A DNA stretch of 64,000 nt from Bettongia penicillata ogilbyi (lineage: Eukaryota > Chordata > Mammalia > Diprotodontia > Potoroidae), in assembly GCA_023548195.1 (NCBI GenBank), contig JAJHZJ010000808.1:3267182-3331181 (forward strand). Direction: 5' to 3'. The notes under the pieces are model-generated. The model saw only the letters and a program-made list of their open reading frames with translations. It did not search any database and had not been told where the DNA came from. Every line of letters begins with the position of its first letter. The first letter of the stretch is position 1. Shown here in pieces: positions 53,490 to 64,000 of the stretch. Made by a program: the position numbers and the translations under genes.

Positions 53490-55300
53490 CATGATTCTAG
53501 GTACAGTGCCTCTTTAAAAAAGATTTAACTTTTTATGACTGTAACAAATAAGAATATTTCAACATATAAAAAAACAACAGAAAGCAAGTATATAAAAAAT
53601 TATGATGCCCTATTATGTACAGTTTATTTTTTAACCTGTGTATTAAATTTAACAAGATGGTACCAATACTGTCCTGCTTGTTTGTGTCTCCTTCTAGGTT
53701 TACTTCTGTATAGCTTTTTTCATGTTTAATTGACATTCTGTTCTTTTTTTGGTATCACTATGGCTATTCCTCTACTTGTTACAAGTCAGTACTGTTAAGT
53801 ACAACAAATTCATACATTGGCTATATCTGAAAATGTACCACTGTTCTTTACACTATATTTTACTACTTTCCATGAGAGATTAATTAAAAGAATTCTGTGT
53901 AAATAAAATATATGAATGAATTATGTGTTTGTTCACATGCAATTTATTGAATATGTCAAGCTCCTCTTTCCTCTGGCTATCAGGTTTTCTAACCTCTGAA
54001 ACCAATGTGACTTGGAAAAAGGAATAGCTCAGAAGGCATTATCAAGGACAGAAACCTTCCCTAACCTAGGGAAGGCTCTACTGCCTTCCTTGTTGCACTG
54101 AAAGTATTCTCTTTTCTTAATGTGCATTTTCTGCCCCCATTGCCTTTCCATTTGTGTTTCCTGCACTAGTAGGCCAGGTCCAACTAAGATCACCTCACTG
54201 GAAACAGGCCCTGGTCTATCTAGTCTGAATATATTCTAGGACAGAGATGTCAAAAATAGATTCCCCAGTTATGTCTATATAATATCTATATTTATAGATA
54301 CCCCAGCTATATTAAAATTCAACTGAGGAATATTCAATAATTTAATATTAATAATTATTGAATAGTATTAATGTCATATAGAATAATTTGGTGACTTAAT
54401 ACTAAATAAATTATATATATTCTATTTTAAAGCTAAGTCAATATGTGGCCCCCAGGGATCCTCATGAGTGAATTAGTGGTACCATTTCTATTCAAGTTTG
54501 ATGCCATTGTTTTGGACTACTTGGGCTACTGCCAAGACCCTAACTTGCCTAATCTCAGAATTTTGCTTTTTCAAGGGTTCCTCTCTATCATCCTGATTTC
54601 ATGCTTCTTGGCATTGCTAGGCTAGATGATCATAGACACTGCCCTGGAAGGATAGGTCAGAGTGAAATCAACATTGACAACCTTTAGGACACCATATTCT
54701 CCAAGTCCTAGCTTCAGTGGCTAGGGTTTTTCTGTCTGCTTACTGATTCTCCTTACTCCCTCTGATCCCAGATCCTCCTCTTTACGTTATTTAGAAATGG
54801 GTCCACCAAACTGGACCTCAATCAGCTGTATCCCCTATCAGATTCCTAAGAAGGGGAGTAGCCACATCCTGCTTGTGATGGGGAATCCTCCAAGTTACAG
54901 GCATAGGTATTATTGGATCAATGATTTCACTAGTATAGGGGACTCCCAGATCAGGAAGCTACTTCTTCCACGGCAAGTCAGTCAGCATCTTCTCTGTATT
55001 GTGTGGTTCTCTCTTCTCACTCTAGTCCTATTGTGAAAATTAAGACCAAGTGCCCTTAGAAAAGTTAAGGATTGTTGGTGGGATCAGAGAAGGCTTCATG
55101 GAGGTGGTGCTTCAACTAAGTCTCGAAGTGAGCAATTTTATTAAACTTAGGTTGGAGAGAATGCTTCCCATATTTGGAATAACAAGATCAGGGAATAACT
55201 AAGTCTAGTTCAGCTGGAGTAAAGACTTTACATGAAATAAAACTGAAAGGCGAGTTGGAGTCAGAGCATACAGGATGTATGTCAGGGGTAACATAGTCAA
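53490..55300. other. Intergenic, no recognised feature
   Basis: No repeat family or exon recognised with confidence. Short frames at 54443-54625 and 54797-55036 look random. Confidence 0.35.
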
Positions 55301-55309
55301 AGTTGTGCT

Positions 55310-55545
55310 TTATGAATGAATAAAAAGGCATTTATTAAATGCTTACTATTTATGGAGCATTGTGCATGCAAACAGAAAAGCAAGACAATCTTTGCTCTGA
55401 AAGAGCTCATTTTAATCAGAAAAACAACATACATAGGAGATTTCAGCAGAGAGTCAGATGGAAAGGTACTACGGTTCTTAGGATACACAGGCAAAGCAGG
55501 TGATAATACACATTTTGAAATATGATTTTTTTTTTACTAATAATC
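55310..55545 (+). repeat. SINE/L2-type repeat
   Basis: It begins 'aaaaggcatttattaaatgc' and continues 'gctctgaaagagctcatttt', the same layout as 43740. Confidence 0.5.
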
Positions 55546-55904
55546 ATATCCATGTCTGATGTTGAACCAAAGCTAAGGATTTGGCATCATGAATTTTTTT
55601 TCCCATGTCTTCAGTAACTGTGGTGGCTTGGATTCTAGCACTTGCAGAAGCATTTCTAGGTGGCATCTTTCCAGAGGTTGCTTCCTGAGATTTCAGTAAC
55701 AAGGACTGGACTGGAATCACGACTGGAAGGTGTTGCCACTCTGGAGGCCCTTAGGTTTACCTGACAATTCTAGTTGGCCACTGATGGGGGCTGCTCTCAT
55801 CATCAAGCTGAGCTTGGGCTGGTAACAGGGCTGGTGCTATCAGGAAAATTATTTTGTTTTTTGACAACTGTGGAAAAAATAAACTGGAGGACAGATTGAA
55901 GGCA

Positions 55905-56240
55905 AGGGGATCAACCAGCTAGGTGGTGTAGTGAGCAGAATGTGGGGCTTAGGGTCAAGAAAACCTGATGTCCTGCCTGAGTCATGTAGTAGCTCTGTAC
56001 CTCTGGGCACATCACTTAACATTTAACATTGATCAGTTTGCTGATCTATAAAATGGGGATAATAATGATATTTGCTATACAGTATTGTTCAAGGATCAAA
56101 TGAAATGATAAAGCATTTGTTAAAGGTGCAGTGCTAAGTACTGAGGATACACACACGAGCAAAAAGCTTAAGTCTATGTTAAAGACACTTCTGTCCTAGT
56201 GGAGAAAGACAGCACATAGCAGGGAACTAGAGATCAGGGG
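55905..56240 (+). repeat. SINE followed by a second SINE/L2-type piece
   Basis: It has a tRNA-like head ('caaccagctaggtggtgta'), a core ('ctctgggcacatcacttaac') and 'ctataaaatggggataataa'. A 'gtgctaagtactgaggatac' piece follows from about 56130. Confidence 0.6.
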
Positions 56241-56329
56241 AGGATGAGAGAGGGCAAGGATGTTCTCAAGGGGATAAAGAGATATCCAGAGTGAATTGAA
56301 CTGGTAGTAAAACTAGGGTGTTTCATGAA

Positions 56330-56361
<32 letters not shown>
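56330..56361. repeat. (TG)n microsatellite
   Basis: A TG run immediately upstream of the L1 fragment at 56365. Confidence 0.9.
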
Positions 56362-56364
<3 letters not shown>

Positions 56365-56365
<1 letters not shown>

Positions 56366-57125
56366 CTCCAACTAATGCACCGTTGGTGAAGCTATGAACT
56401 GATGCAACTATTCTGGAGAGCAATTTGGAATTATGTTTAAAGGGCTATAAAACTGTACACATAATTCTTTGAACCAGCAATACCACTACTAGGTCTGATG
56501 TATCCCAAAGAGATAAAAGAAAAAGGCAAAAGACATATATGTACAAAAATGTTTATATCAACTCTTTTTGTGGTGGCCAAGAATTGGAAATTGAGGAATC
56601 ATGCATCAATTGGGGAAGGGCTGAACAAGTCATGGTATATGATTATGATGGAATAATATTTTGGTATAAGAAATGAGAGGGTGGGTAGGTTGTTTCAGAA
56701 AAACCTGGGAAGACATGAATTGATGCAAAGTGAAGTGGGCAGAACCAAGAGACTATTGTTTACAGTAACAATATTATACAGTGATCAACTGTCAGTGACT
56801 TAGCTGTTTTGAGCAATACAATGATCTAAGACAATTCTGAAGGACTTGTGATAATAAATTCTGTCTAACTCCACAGAAAGAACTAATTGAGTCTAAATAC
56901 AGATCAACGTATACTTTTTTATTTTATTTTTCTTTTTTGGTGTGTTTTCTTATGCAACATGGCTGATATGGAAATACATTTTGTGTGACTTCACATGTAT
57001 TATCAATGTCAAATTGCCTTCTCAGGGAAGGCAGAGAGAGGGAGAAAGAATTTGCAACTCAAAATTAAAAAAAAAATTGAAAAATGAATGTTAAAAAAAT
57101 GTAATTGACAAAAAAAAAGAAAGAA
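56365..57125 (+). mobile_element. 5'-truncated L1 3' end, sense
   Basis: From the ORF2 end ('gctatgaactgatgcaact', 'gtggccaagaattggaaatt') through 'gcaacatggctgatatgg' to an A-rich tail ending near 57125. Frames are broken. Confidence 0.8.
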
Positions 57126-57129
57126 AAAA

Positions 57130-57800
57130 CCTTTAAATGAAACGGAGGGGTCCAGAGTAGGGACTTATCAGGAGAGGAAACCTCTAAGCAGAGATATTTT
57201 GAAATATACCATGAAAGCTATTTGCAGTGGATGCCAGCTATTATTATAAGTCTAGGTAAGAGGTAAGAAGGGCAAGAAGAGGTAAGAATTAGGGTGGCAT
57301 CCAGAGTGTGAAGAGAAAGGAAAAAATATTATGGAAGTAAAATTGATCTGACTTGTTAACTAACAAATGTGGTTCTGGGTTGGGGGAGGAGGAGGTAAGA
57401 GGTAAAGGAGATAGGAAATTCTAAGATGACTCTAGTGTTGGGAACATTCATTTACCTAGGGGGAGGAGAGCTGTGTACTGGTAGGCACAGTGCCCAACCT
57501 ATGAGTCCCTGTGACTGAGTAATAGGACTTCAGCTGGAAAACATTTGCCACTTCTCCTCCCACTGACCTAACAGCTCTAAGATGGAAAGGGCAGCACTTA
57601 GTACACGTGCCCAAGCCCACTAACTGTAAAATAGATTGGTGCTGGTGGAAGGCAAAGGAATAGAGAATGAGATGGGCCAAGATGATGTAAGCTCCATTCT
57701 GCCTATACTATGGTGGAAATGGAGGTAGTCTTGGTGTATTGGACAGATTAGAAAATGGAAAATCACTGAGTTGTTTAGTACCCTGACTGCTAACAGTAGT
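57130..57800. other. Intergenic, no recognised feature
   Basis: Purine-rich at 57240-57420. No gene seen. Confidence 0.35.
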
Positions 57801-57804
57801 ATGG

Positions 57805-57985
57805 CAATGGAAACAGACTGCTAGATTTGTGAGGAACACCTAGGTTCTAGTTCAGGTTCTAAGCTAAATGGTATTGACTGCTGTATCATGGACAACTCCC
57901 TTAATCTGCTTCATTGCCTCTATAACACAGATAATTATACTTACCCTAGGTTCATCATAGGGTTGTTATAATAATAGTTGATATA
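57805..57985 (+). repeat. MIR-like SINE
   Basis: Wording: 'ggttctagttcaggttctaa', 'catggacaactcccttaatc', 'gggttgttataataatag'. Confidence 0.6.
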
Positions 57986-58005
57986 TATTTATTTTATATT
58001 TCATG

Positions 58006-58037
<32 letters not shown>

Positions 58038-58040
58038 AAA
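57985..58040. repeat. (TA)n microsatellite
   Basis: TA-rich tract following the MIR-like copy. Confidence 0.85.
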
Positions 58041-58199
58041 TTTAAGGTTTACCAAGTGCTTTCCTCCCAATAACTTTGTGAAGTAGTAATACAAGGTTTT
58101 GGTTTTTTATCCAGATCTGTCATTGCATTTGGTGTTGGCAACGGGCAACAAAGAAACTCCTATCAAAAGAAATCAGCAGCTATAATTCTGCAATGTTTA

Positions 58200-58440
58200 G
58201 TCTTAAAAGAGGTATCTGGAGCACTGAGAGGTTACACACACAGCCAGAACGGTCAGACTGGGACTTGAACCCAGGGCTTTCCGACATCACCCTGCTTCTT
58301 GCCTGTAGTTGAGGATGAAGACCATGAGACTCAGTTCTGGTTTCCTGGAGGTCACACACTTGACAAGTATAACAACACAGCAGTAGAGCCAGATCAAACT
58401 GAGGTCTTCCATCTCCCAATTCAGTGCTCTTGCAACTACA
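58200..58440 (-). repeat. MIR-like SINE fragments, antisense
   Basis: Wording: 'gagaggttacacacacagcc', 'gggacttgaacccagggct', 'gcagtagagccagatcaaac'. Confidence 0.5.
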
Positions 58441-58914
58441 CTATGCTGTGGGGGCATTTGGAATACTGTAAGAACATGAGGTTAGTTATGCTGGTTGAAG
58501 TATTGGTCTAGGGATGGATTGAGGGCAGAATGTGAAGTGACCTCAAGGGCTAGCAGAATAGATAGCAGACAGATAAACCAGATAGCAGTTGTGGTGCTGG
58601 GAATGGGGGACACACAGGTGTTATTTCAAGGAAAAATAGACAGATCTTGGATCTAGAAACAAAACTAAACACCGGATAGGCAGGAAGGATCTCAAGGTCC
58701 TTGTAATGTAAATATGGAGCTGTCACCTTAGTTAGATGTTGCAAGAGGTCAAGTGATAAGAGTTTTAACTTCTCATTGTCCTAAGTTTAGCTCCATTTTA
58801 ATATTATATATAAACCATGAGGTTTTAGCCTATGAAATGCTCATTATTTGATAATGTCTTTCATCCATTTAAGACTTTCCCAGATGGCTGTCAAAAAGAG
58901 AAGACTTAAAATTC

Positions 58915-59215
58915 AATTCAACAGGTATTTATTAAGCATTATATGCAATGCCCTGGGCTAGGTAGGGACTAAGGATACAAAAGCAAAGCCACTTTGTGTG
59001 CCTCCAAAGAGTTTTCATTCTATTTGGGAGGTGGGTGTGGGGATGGTGGTCCAAAATGCAGCATTTACTAGGTAAGTGTAGCACCATTCAAGGAGGTATG
59101 GCTTCTACAAAATACCTTAAAGAAAGTGAAGGAAGCTAAGGATTTTGACAGGATATGAGAGAGGAAAACATTTCCAGGCAAGTAGGACAATCTGAGATAG
59201 AGATAATGGAGGACA
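58915..59215 (+). repeat. SINE/L2-type repeat
   Basis: Begins 'caacaggtatttattaagc', then 'ggactaaggatacaaaagc', as at 43740 and 55310. Confidence 0.55.
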
Positions 59216-60059
59216 GCTCATACTGCGTGTGTTTGTGGGCATTTCATAGACACCCCTTCTGCTTCCAGACTCCTCTATCCTATAGCTACTTGGGAATTTC
59301 CATCACTTGCTCACAATTCCTTGGTGGCCTCTAACCTATATACCTAATGATTTTCCTCTCATTTAGCTGTGGGTGTGTATATGGGTAAGAGGTATGGGAG
59401 GTATAAAATGAGAAGGTATAAACAGTGTCACAGAATTTCTCTTTGAACTATGCACTTGTAAACATATTAACCTAATTTAAACACAACTGGCTAAATACCA
59501 ATTATATTCTTCTAATTAATTTGTGTCAAGGAAAGGAATGACTATTTCTCTATTACTCATCCAAGTACACTATTATGAAATGCTTGGGACACTAAGACTT
59601 TTCAAGATTTTTCTACCCAAGACTGGCAGAAATTCCATGGAAGACTAGGGAGGAAAGTAGCAGAGAACAGGAGGTGGAACAGGAAGCCTCAGTTCTCTGA
59701 CCTTCGTAACCTCAGCCTACACACAGTCATACTGCTGCTTGGTAGGATCTTGCTCTGTTAAAAACAACGATTAGTTTTGGACTTCTGATACGAACTCATA
59801 TAGGATATAAACATTTCTGTAATGGAAATATATTTTTTTAAAAAGATCCATCTAGTATGATAAACTTTCATCCCTAGTTGTAAACACTGTCATTCTCATT
59901 AGTCGCAATCTCCGATTCATTTGGGTGATGTTTTGCTTCAGATGTGTCATATAAGTGACTTGAAAGTAAATTTCCCATCCAAGAGGTGAATTTAATTAGC
60001 TTTGGGAGAGTTGATAAACTTTCCCCTTCATGCATTCATCGATTCAGTCTAGTTCCTAC

Positions 60060-60365
60060 TTAGCCATGTTCTGAGAACCTGCTTTGTCAATACCGCTTAT
60101 ACACATGCCTGTCTGCCTCTGTCCTATTTCTCCATGATAGAAGGCACTCCCTGCCAACCTAGAATCCCTTCAAGACTCAGCTCAAGTATCACCGTGAAAT
60201 ATTTTCTGAATTATTCAGATGACCTCCCCCCACATAATCACTTCATATATTGTATATATATTTTACTGTTAGAACATAAGGTCCTTGAGGACATGGACTT
60301 TTTAAACTCTCAGGGCCTAGCACAGTGCCTGACACAATAGGAGGTTAATAAATACTTGCTGATTT
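60060..60365 (+). repeat. L2-type 3' tail
   Basis: Wording: 'aaggcactccctgccaacct', 'aaggtccttgaggacatgg', 'agcacagtgcctgacacaa', 'taataaatacttgctga'. Confidence 0.65.
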
Positions 60366-61084
60366 TTTTTTCACTGGATGAGGCTAATCTACTCTGGTCC
60401 TGAGGCTTCTGAAGGATCAAACTCTAGAATGGTAAATTTTCCAGTGTGTTTTACTTCTTGCCCTGGAAACTATATCATATTCTAGAATGTAAGTCTGCCC
60501 TGCAGCCAGGAATGTACTAGGTAAGCATGCCTGAAGTCCGACAGTTCTATCCCTTGTGCCCGGAGGGCGAAAGAATGCTGTGTAACTCAATTGATAGCAT
60601 CTTTATTTTGCAGTGAAAGTTCAGGAGCACTTAACAATGGCACAATGAATGGAGTATCTAATACAGAATTCCTTCCACCACTTTACTTTTCTATCTCAAG
60701 AAAATGTAATACCCCTAATTCCCATGTTCCTCACATCAAAAGATTTTTGTTTTGTAGAGCATTTCAAATTGCCTTTGTGAAATATGAAGGGCCTTTAGGA
60801 TTCTACTCTTAAATTTCAAGAAAATCTGAGAAGCTAACTTTCACTTTCTGACTGTCAAGTCAGCAAGCAGGCATTAAGGGCTTTATATGAAGTCACACTT
60901 GCCGCTTTGGCATAAGTACAATGTAAGCCAGTTTCCTCATGACACATCCTAAAATTGATTTTATAATTAATAGTTTTATGAAGCCCCTAAAGACCCACAG
61001 AAATGACATTCATTGATGTGATATATATGAAAATATTTGAAACCTTTAATAGAAACATGAAAGTTTCTAGAAAATAAATCTCTG

Positions 61085-61205
61085 CATGTATAGCCTATGT
61101 CAGATTCCTTGTTGCCCTTGGGGAGGGGGAAAAGAGAGGGAAAGAGAAAAATATTTGAAACTCAAAAATCTTAAAAAACAGTGAATACTTAAAAAAATTA
61201 AAGTT
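61085..61205 (+). mobile_element. L1 3' tail fragment
   Basis: Wording: 'ttgcccttggggagggggaa', 'atatttgaaactcaaaaatc', 'taaaaaaattaaagttaag'. Confidence 0.5.
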
Positions 61206-61559
61206 AAGTAAATCTGGTAGTTTTCTTTCAAAAAAATAGATTTAAAGTGAAATAAGTTTTCTTTCTAACCAGTTGTTGAGATAAAAAAAATTCTCAAGTT
61301 CAGAAGCTCAATTTGTAGAATTCATTTACAGATAGAATGGAGAATTCTAGGGATTATCCTTTGAAGTCTTATTTTGTACTATAGTCTGTGATGTCAGGAT
61401 GATCTTTTTTTCTTAGCTTGTCAGTAAAAATTAAAACCCTTTTCCAAAGAAAGGAGCTAAGTATGCCACTCTATCTTTGCTTTTTTTTTTTTGCTTACTA
61501 TAACACATGTACTGAACAGAAACTATTTTTTGCACATGTAAATTAACTTCTGCTTGTTC

Positions 61560-61910
61560 CAAAGCAGGCCTGCATGACATATGGCCCATTAAAGGATTTT
61601 GCGTGGTCCTTAAAAAATGTAGAGGATGTATAAGAAAGTAAAGATGTAACTAGTGCTTTGCCCATACCTGGCTTAACCCGCCCTTCCACTAGTCACTAGC
61701 ATGCCCATCATGTAACCTGGTAAGTGGGTTGCTTCAGTACACTTTCATTTGTCACGTGACCCATGGCAACCAACAGGGACAAAGTGAAGCCAGCTGCCAA
61801 CGCAGCTGATGCCCTCCATGCAATGAGCTGTAACTCGAGGGTTTCTTTCCCTCCCTTGCTGCACAGCTGTCCTTCAAGTTACGTGAGTGTCAGGTGCTCT
61901 CTCCAAGGAC
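61560..61910. other. hAT-like fragment and GTCACGTGAC E-box
   Basis: Bases 61565-61625 ('gcctgcatgacatatggccc', 'attaaaggattttgcgtgg') resemble the ends of hAT-type elements. At 61751-61760 lies GTCACGTGAC, a perfect palindromic E-box matching the published CLEAR/TFEB consensus. It is followed by ccatggcaacc, which contains an RFX-type half site on the minus strand (GTTGCC). The 63-aa frame starting at 61763 is unrecognised. Confidence 0.4.
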
Positions 61911-62925
61911 AGACACTTATTCCTTTAGTATTTCTTTTTGAGCAGTTGCCATGAAGATTTTTTTGGTTCTAACATCAATGTTTTGGGGGTAACTTTCTAA
62001 ATTAGGTGATAAAAAGAAATGGAAGAGCAAATCAGAACAGAGAATGTTTAATCTGGTGTGGACAATAGATACTTGTTTACTTACATGAGAAACAAAAATA
62101 TTATGCCTTCTTTGCCAAGAAGTAATAGCTGTTCTGAAGGAATACAATCTTTGTTGCCATTTAGAAATCAAAACATACTTATGCAAATTAGACACCAAAG
62201 AAAAACAAATTAAAGTGTCTAAATTGTTGAAAAAGTCTCAGTGGGGAACAATGGTTTTTCAAGAAGTTAAACTCAGAAAATGAGGTGGCTATTAACGTTA
62301 GTTTTCAGATTTCTAAAGAAATCAATTTCAAACATGACTCCAGAGTACGATAAACTGATTGCTGACAAGAGGTGTTAACACGTCCCATTAACTAAATGTG
62401 AACAGTAAGAAAAGCTGAAAAATGTATTATACTTGGACTGTTAACAAAGTCATTTTTAAAAACATTAATGTGATTTCATGATAAATAAAAATCTTAAGTA
62501 ATAAGTGTAAATTAACTGATATTAATCGAAATTTCCCTTTTTAAAAATATGGTTTACTGGCAAAAATTTAATCATTTATTATACCTTTACTTAGAAAGCA
62601 AGCTGCTAAAAGTGAGCCGATTTTAGCAGCACAAAGAAATTTAGCCTCTTTTAATTTGGCCTCTACCTCCTGCCAAGCCGTGCAGGTCTATTCCAACACA
62701 AAAGTTAGGGATAATTGACAGTTAATCAATCCAAAGTCCCATGCTTGGTCTCTAACCCCAAATTTGCAGTCTTCCCAGAAATAAAATGTGTTAACATGTA
62801 AAAACATTTTGTCCATCTTATTCTTCAATACTCTGATTTCAGTTAGCATCTGTAATGCTAATTTTTAACAAATTAAAATGATCAACTATCACCACAAAAG
62901 CCAAACAGAAACAAGAGGGTTACTA
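61911..62925. other. Intergenic, no recognised feature
   Basis: AT-rich. The 93-aa minus frame at 61917-62198 has no recognisable domain. Confidence 0.35.
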
Positions 62926-62929
62926 ATGT

Positions 62930-64000
62930 TTTCTATTTATTAATTAATAAAAAGTGCATAGTACAAGCCCTTTACCCCAATCCAAGCACTCAATAAAAGA
63001 TTAACAGGAAATCCTGGATGGCACAGACATGATTTGTTTGGCATAATTTAGACATTTTAAACCAGCAATTAACATTTAGTACATCACATGACAACTTTTC
63101 CTTTTTTTGTCTGTTTTTTAAACAAAGTGATCTTCAGACATGATAACAAACACACATGATTCTTCATTTAAGAATATAATATATTAAGAGACTAAACCTA
63201 CTACTGCAATAACAAAGATTTAATCCATTAGCTGTAAACTCACTTCACTGCTTCTTCAGGTTGCTGGAATTCCTGCCTTAAGAATTCAGCTGGCAATGTT
63301 TTTAAACCGATATGAATAGTGAAAGACTTTCAATATTTAATATCCTCCAAGGTTCCTTCTAGAATGTGAGCTATATAAATTCCATATAAACACGATGGTA
63401 CACTTTCAATTCACAAATCACAAAAGACACTAAAAGTAACTTTGTGATAGGCTGTGACTGATAGTTAAGTTAGAGAATTTTTCAAGTTTAAAAATGCGAC
63501 TTCCTCAGCATGGGATCATGGCCTGGTACATCATAAAACATTATATTACAAAACATTTCCAGCTTAGCTTTTCCCATATGAAAACCAAAAATATTGTTTT
63601 GCAGAAATAAAACTAATTATGTGGTAACAAACAAAATGACTGCTCAACACCACACTATTGGCAGTACCATTCATACTAAGTGCCACTGGTGATTTTAAAA
63701 GGTGGGGCCCTAATTTTTTTTTCCAGAATATTCAAAAAAAACTTAAAAAAAAGACTGTAGTGATGGTCTTAAGCTAATGCTTATAAGGCAAATGACTTAC
63801 AAGTTTGTCCAACAAAAAGGCATCAATCATGCAGAAGCTTTAAGGGTTATGTCGGCTGAATTATAAATTACTGTTTTTAAGAACAGTCTATATACCTCAC
63901 CCTATCATGGGTGTTGAAGAATTTTATAAGCAACACACTTATAGTCAATACTCTAGAAATAAGAGATAAGAACTGCTGTTATTAATTTGTAGATAAGTAA
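62930..64000 (-). other. SMIM14: Probable SMIM14 distal 3' UTR
   Basis: In mammals SMIM14 lies upstream of UGDH on the same strand, so its 3' end is expected here. The minus strand has AATAAA at 62936-62941 (plus-strand TTTATT). The kilobase beyond is repeat-poor compared with its surroundings, as long vertebrate 3' UTRs often are. No coding exon is visible. The call rests mostly on synteny. Confidence 0.35.

Overview
The window is vertebrate nuclear DNA: AT-rich, mostly non-coding, full of decayed retrotransposons, with spliced genes bounded by GT/AG sites. The repeats point to a marsupial. L1 3' ends recur in both orientations, there are tRNA-derived SINEs whose tails look like RTE/BovB 3' ends, and there are many L2/MIR-type tails. 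I cannot name the species. Gene content and order match the mammalian LIAS - UGDH - SMIM14 neighbourhood (human 4p14). This is an ordinary conserved locus. I found no operon, CRISPR array, phage or novel multi-gene system.

Layout. (1) 1-4.83 kb, + strand: the last two coding exons of LIAS (lipoyl synthase), 388-499 and 4548-4600, then a short 3' UTR. (2) 4.8-11.75 kb: LIAS-UGDH intergenic DNA, mostly L1, HAL1-like and L2 remnants. (3) 11.75-42.3 kb, - strand: a complete UGDH gene (UDP-glucose 6-dehydrogenase). Eleven coding exons join without a frameshift into 1485 nt, which is 494 aa plus stop, the same length as human UGDH. A non-coding first exon lies in a CpG island at about 41.56-42.96 kb. 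Coding exons in transcript order: 31138-31299, 25934-26035, 22198-22398, 21846-22043, 21213-21360, 20236-20330, 15851-15981, 15406-15539, 14938-15029, 14721-14831 and 12540-12650. (4) 43-62.9 kb: UGDH-SMIM14 intergenic DNA with repeats, a CA-rich composite minisatellite and palindromic microsatellites. (5) 62.9-64 kb: probably the distal 3' UTR of SMIM14 on the - strand, inferred mainly from synteny.

Notable structures. A beta-actin retrocopy in UGDH intron 7 has perfect 12-bp target-site duplications (TSDs) and a reading frame that is intact except for one stop. A poly(A)-tailed retroposed transcript that starts in LTR-like sequence sits inside an L1, which is itself flanked by 15-bp TSDs. 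UGDH exon 5 has an unusually weak 5' splice site followed by a T12 tract. UGDH intron 11 carries a near-identical local duplication of about 180 bp. G-rich tandem repeats occupy the UGDH CpG island. Other structures are an L1-derived foldback, a probable 5'-inverted L1, and a perfect GTCACGTGAC E-box in the distal intergenic region.

Functionally, LIAS is mitochondrial (lipoate synthesis) and UGDH is cytosolic (UDP-glucuronate for glycosaminoglycans and glucuronidation). Their closeness looks like conserved synteny rather than pathway clustering.
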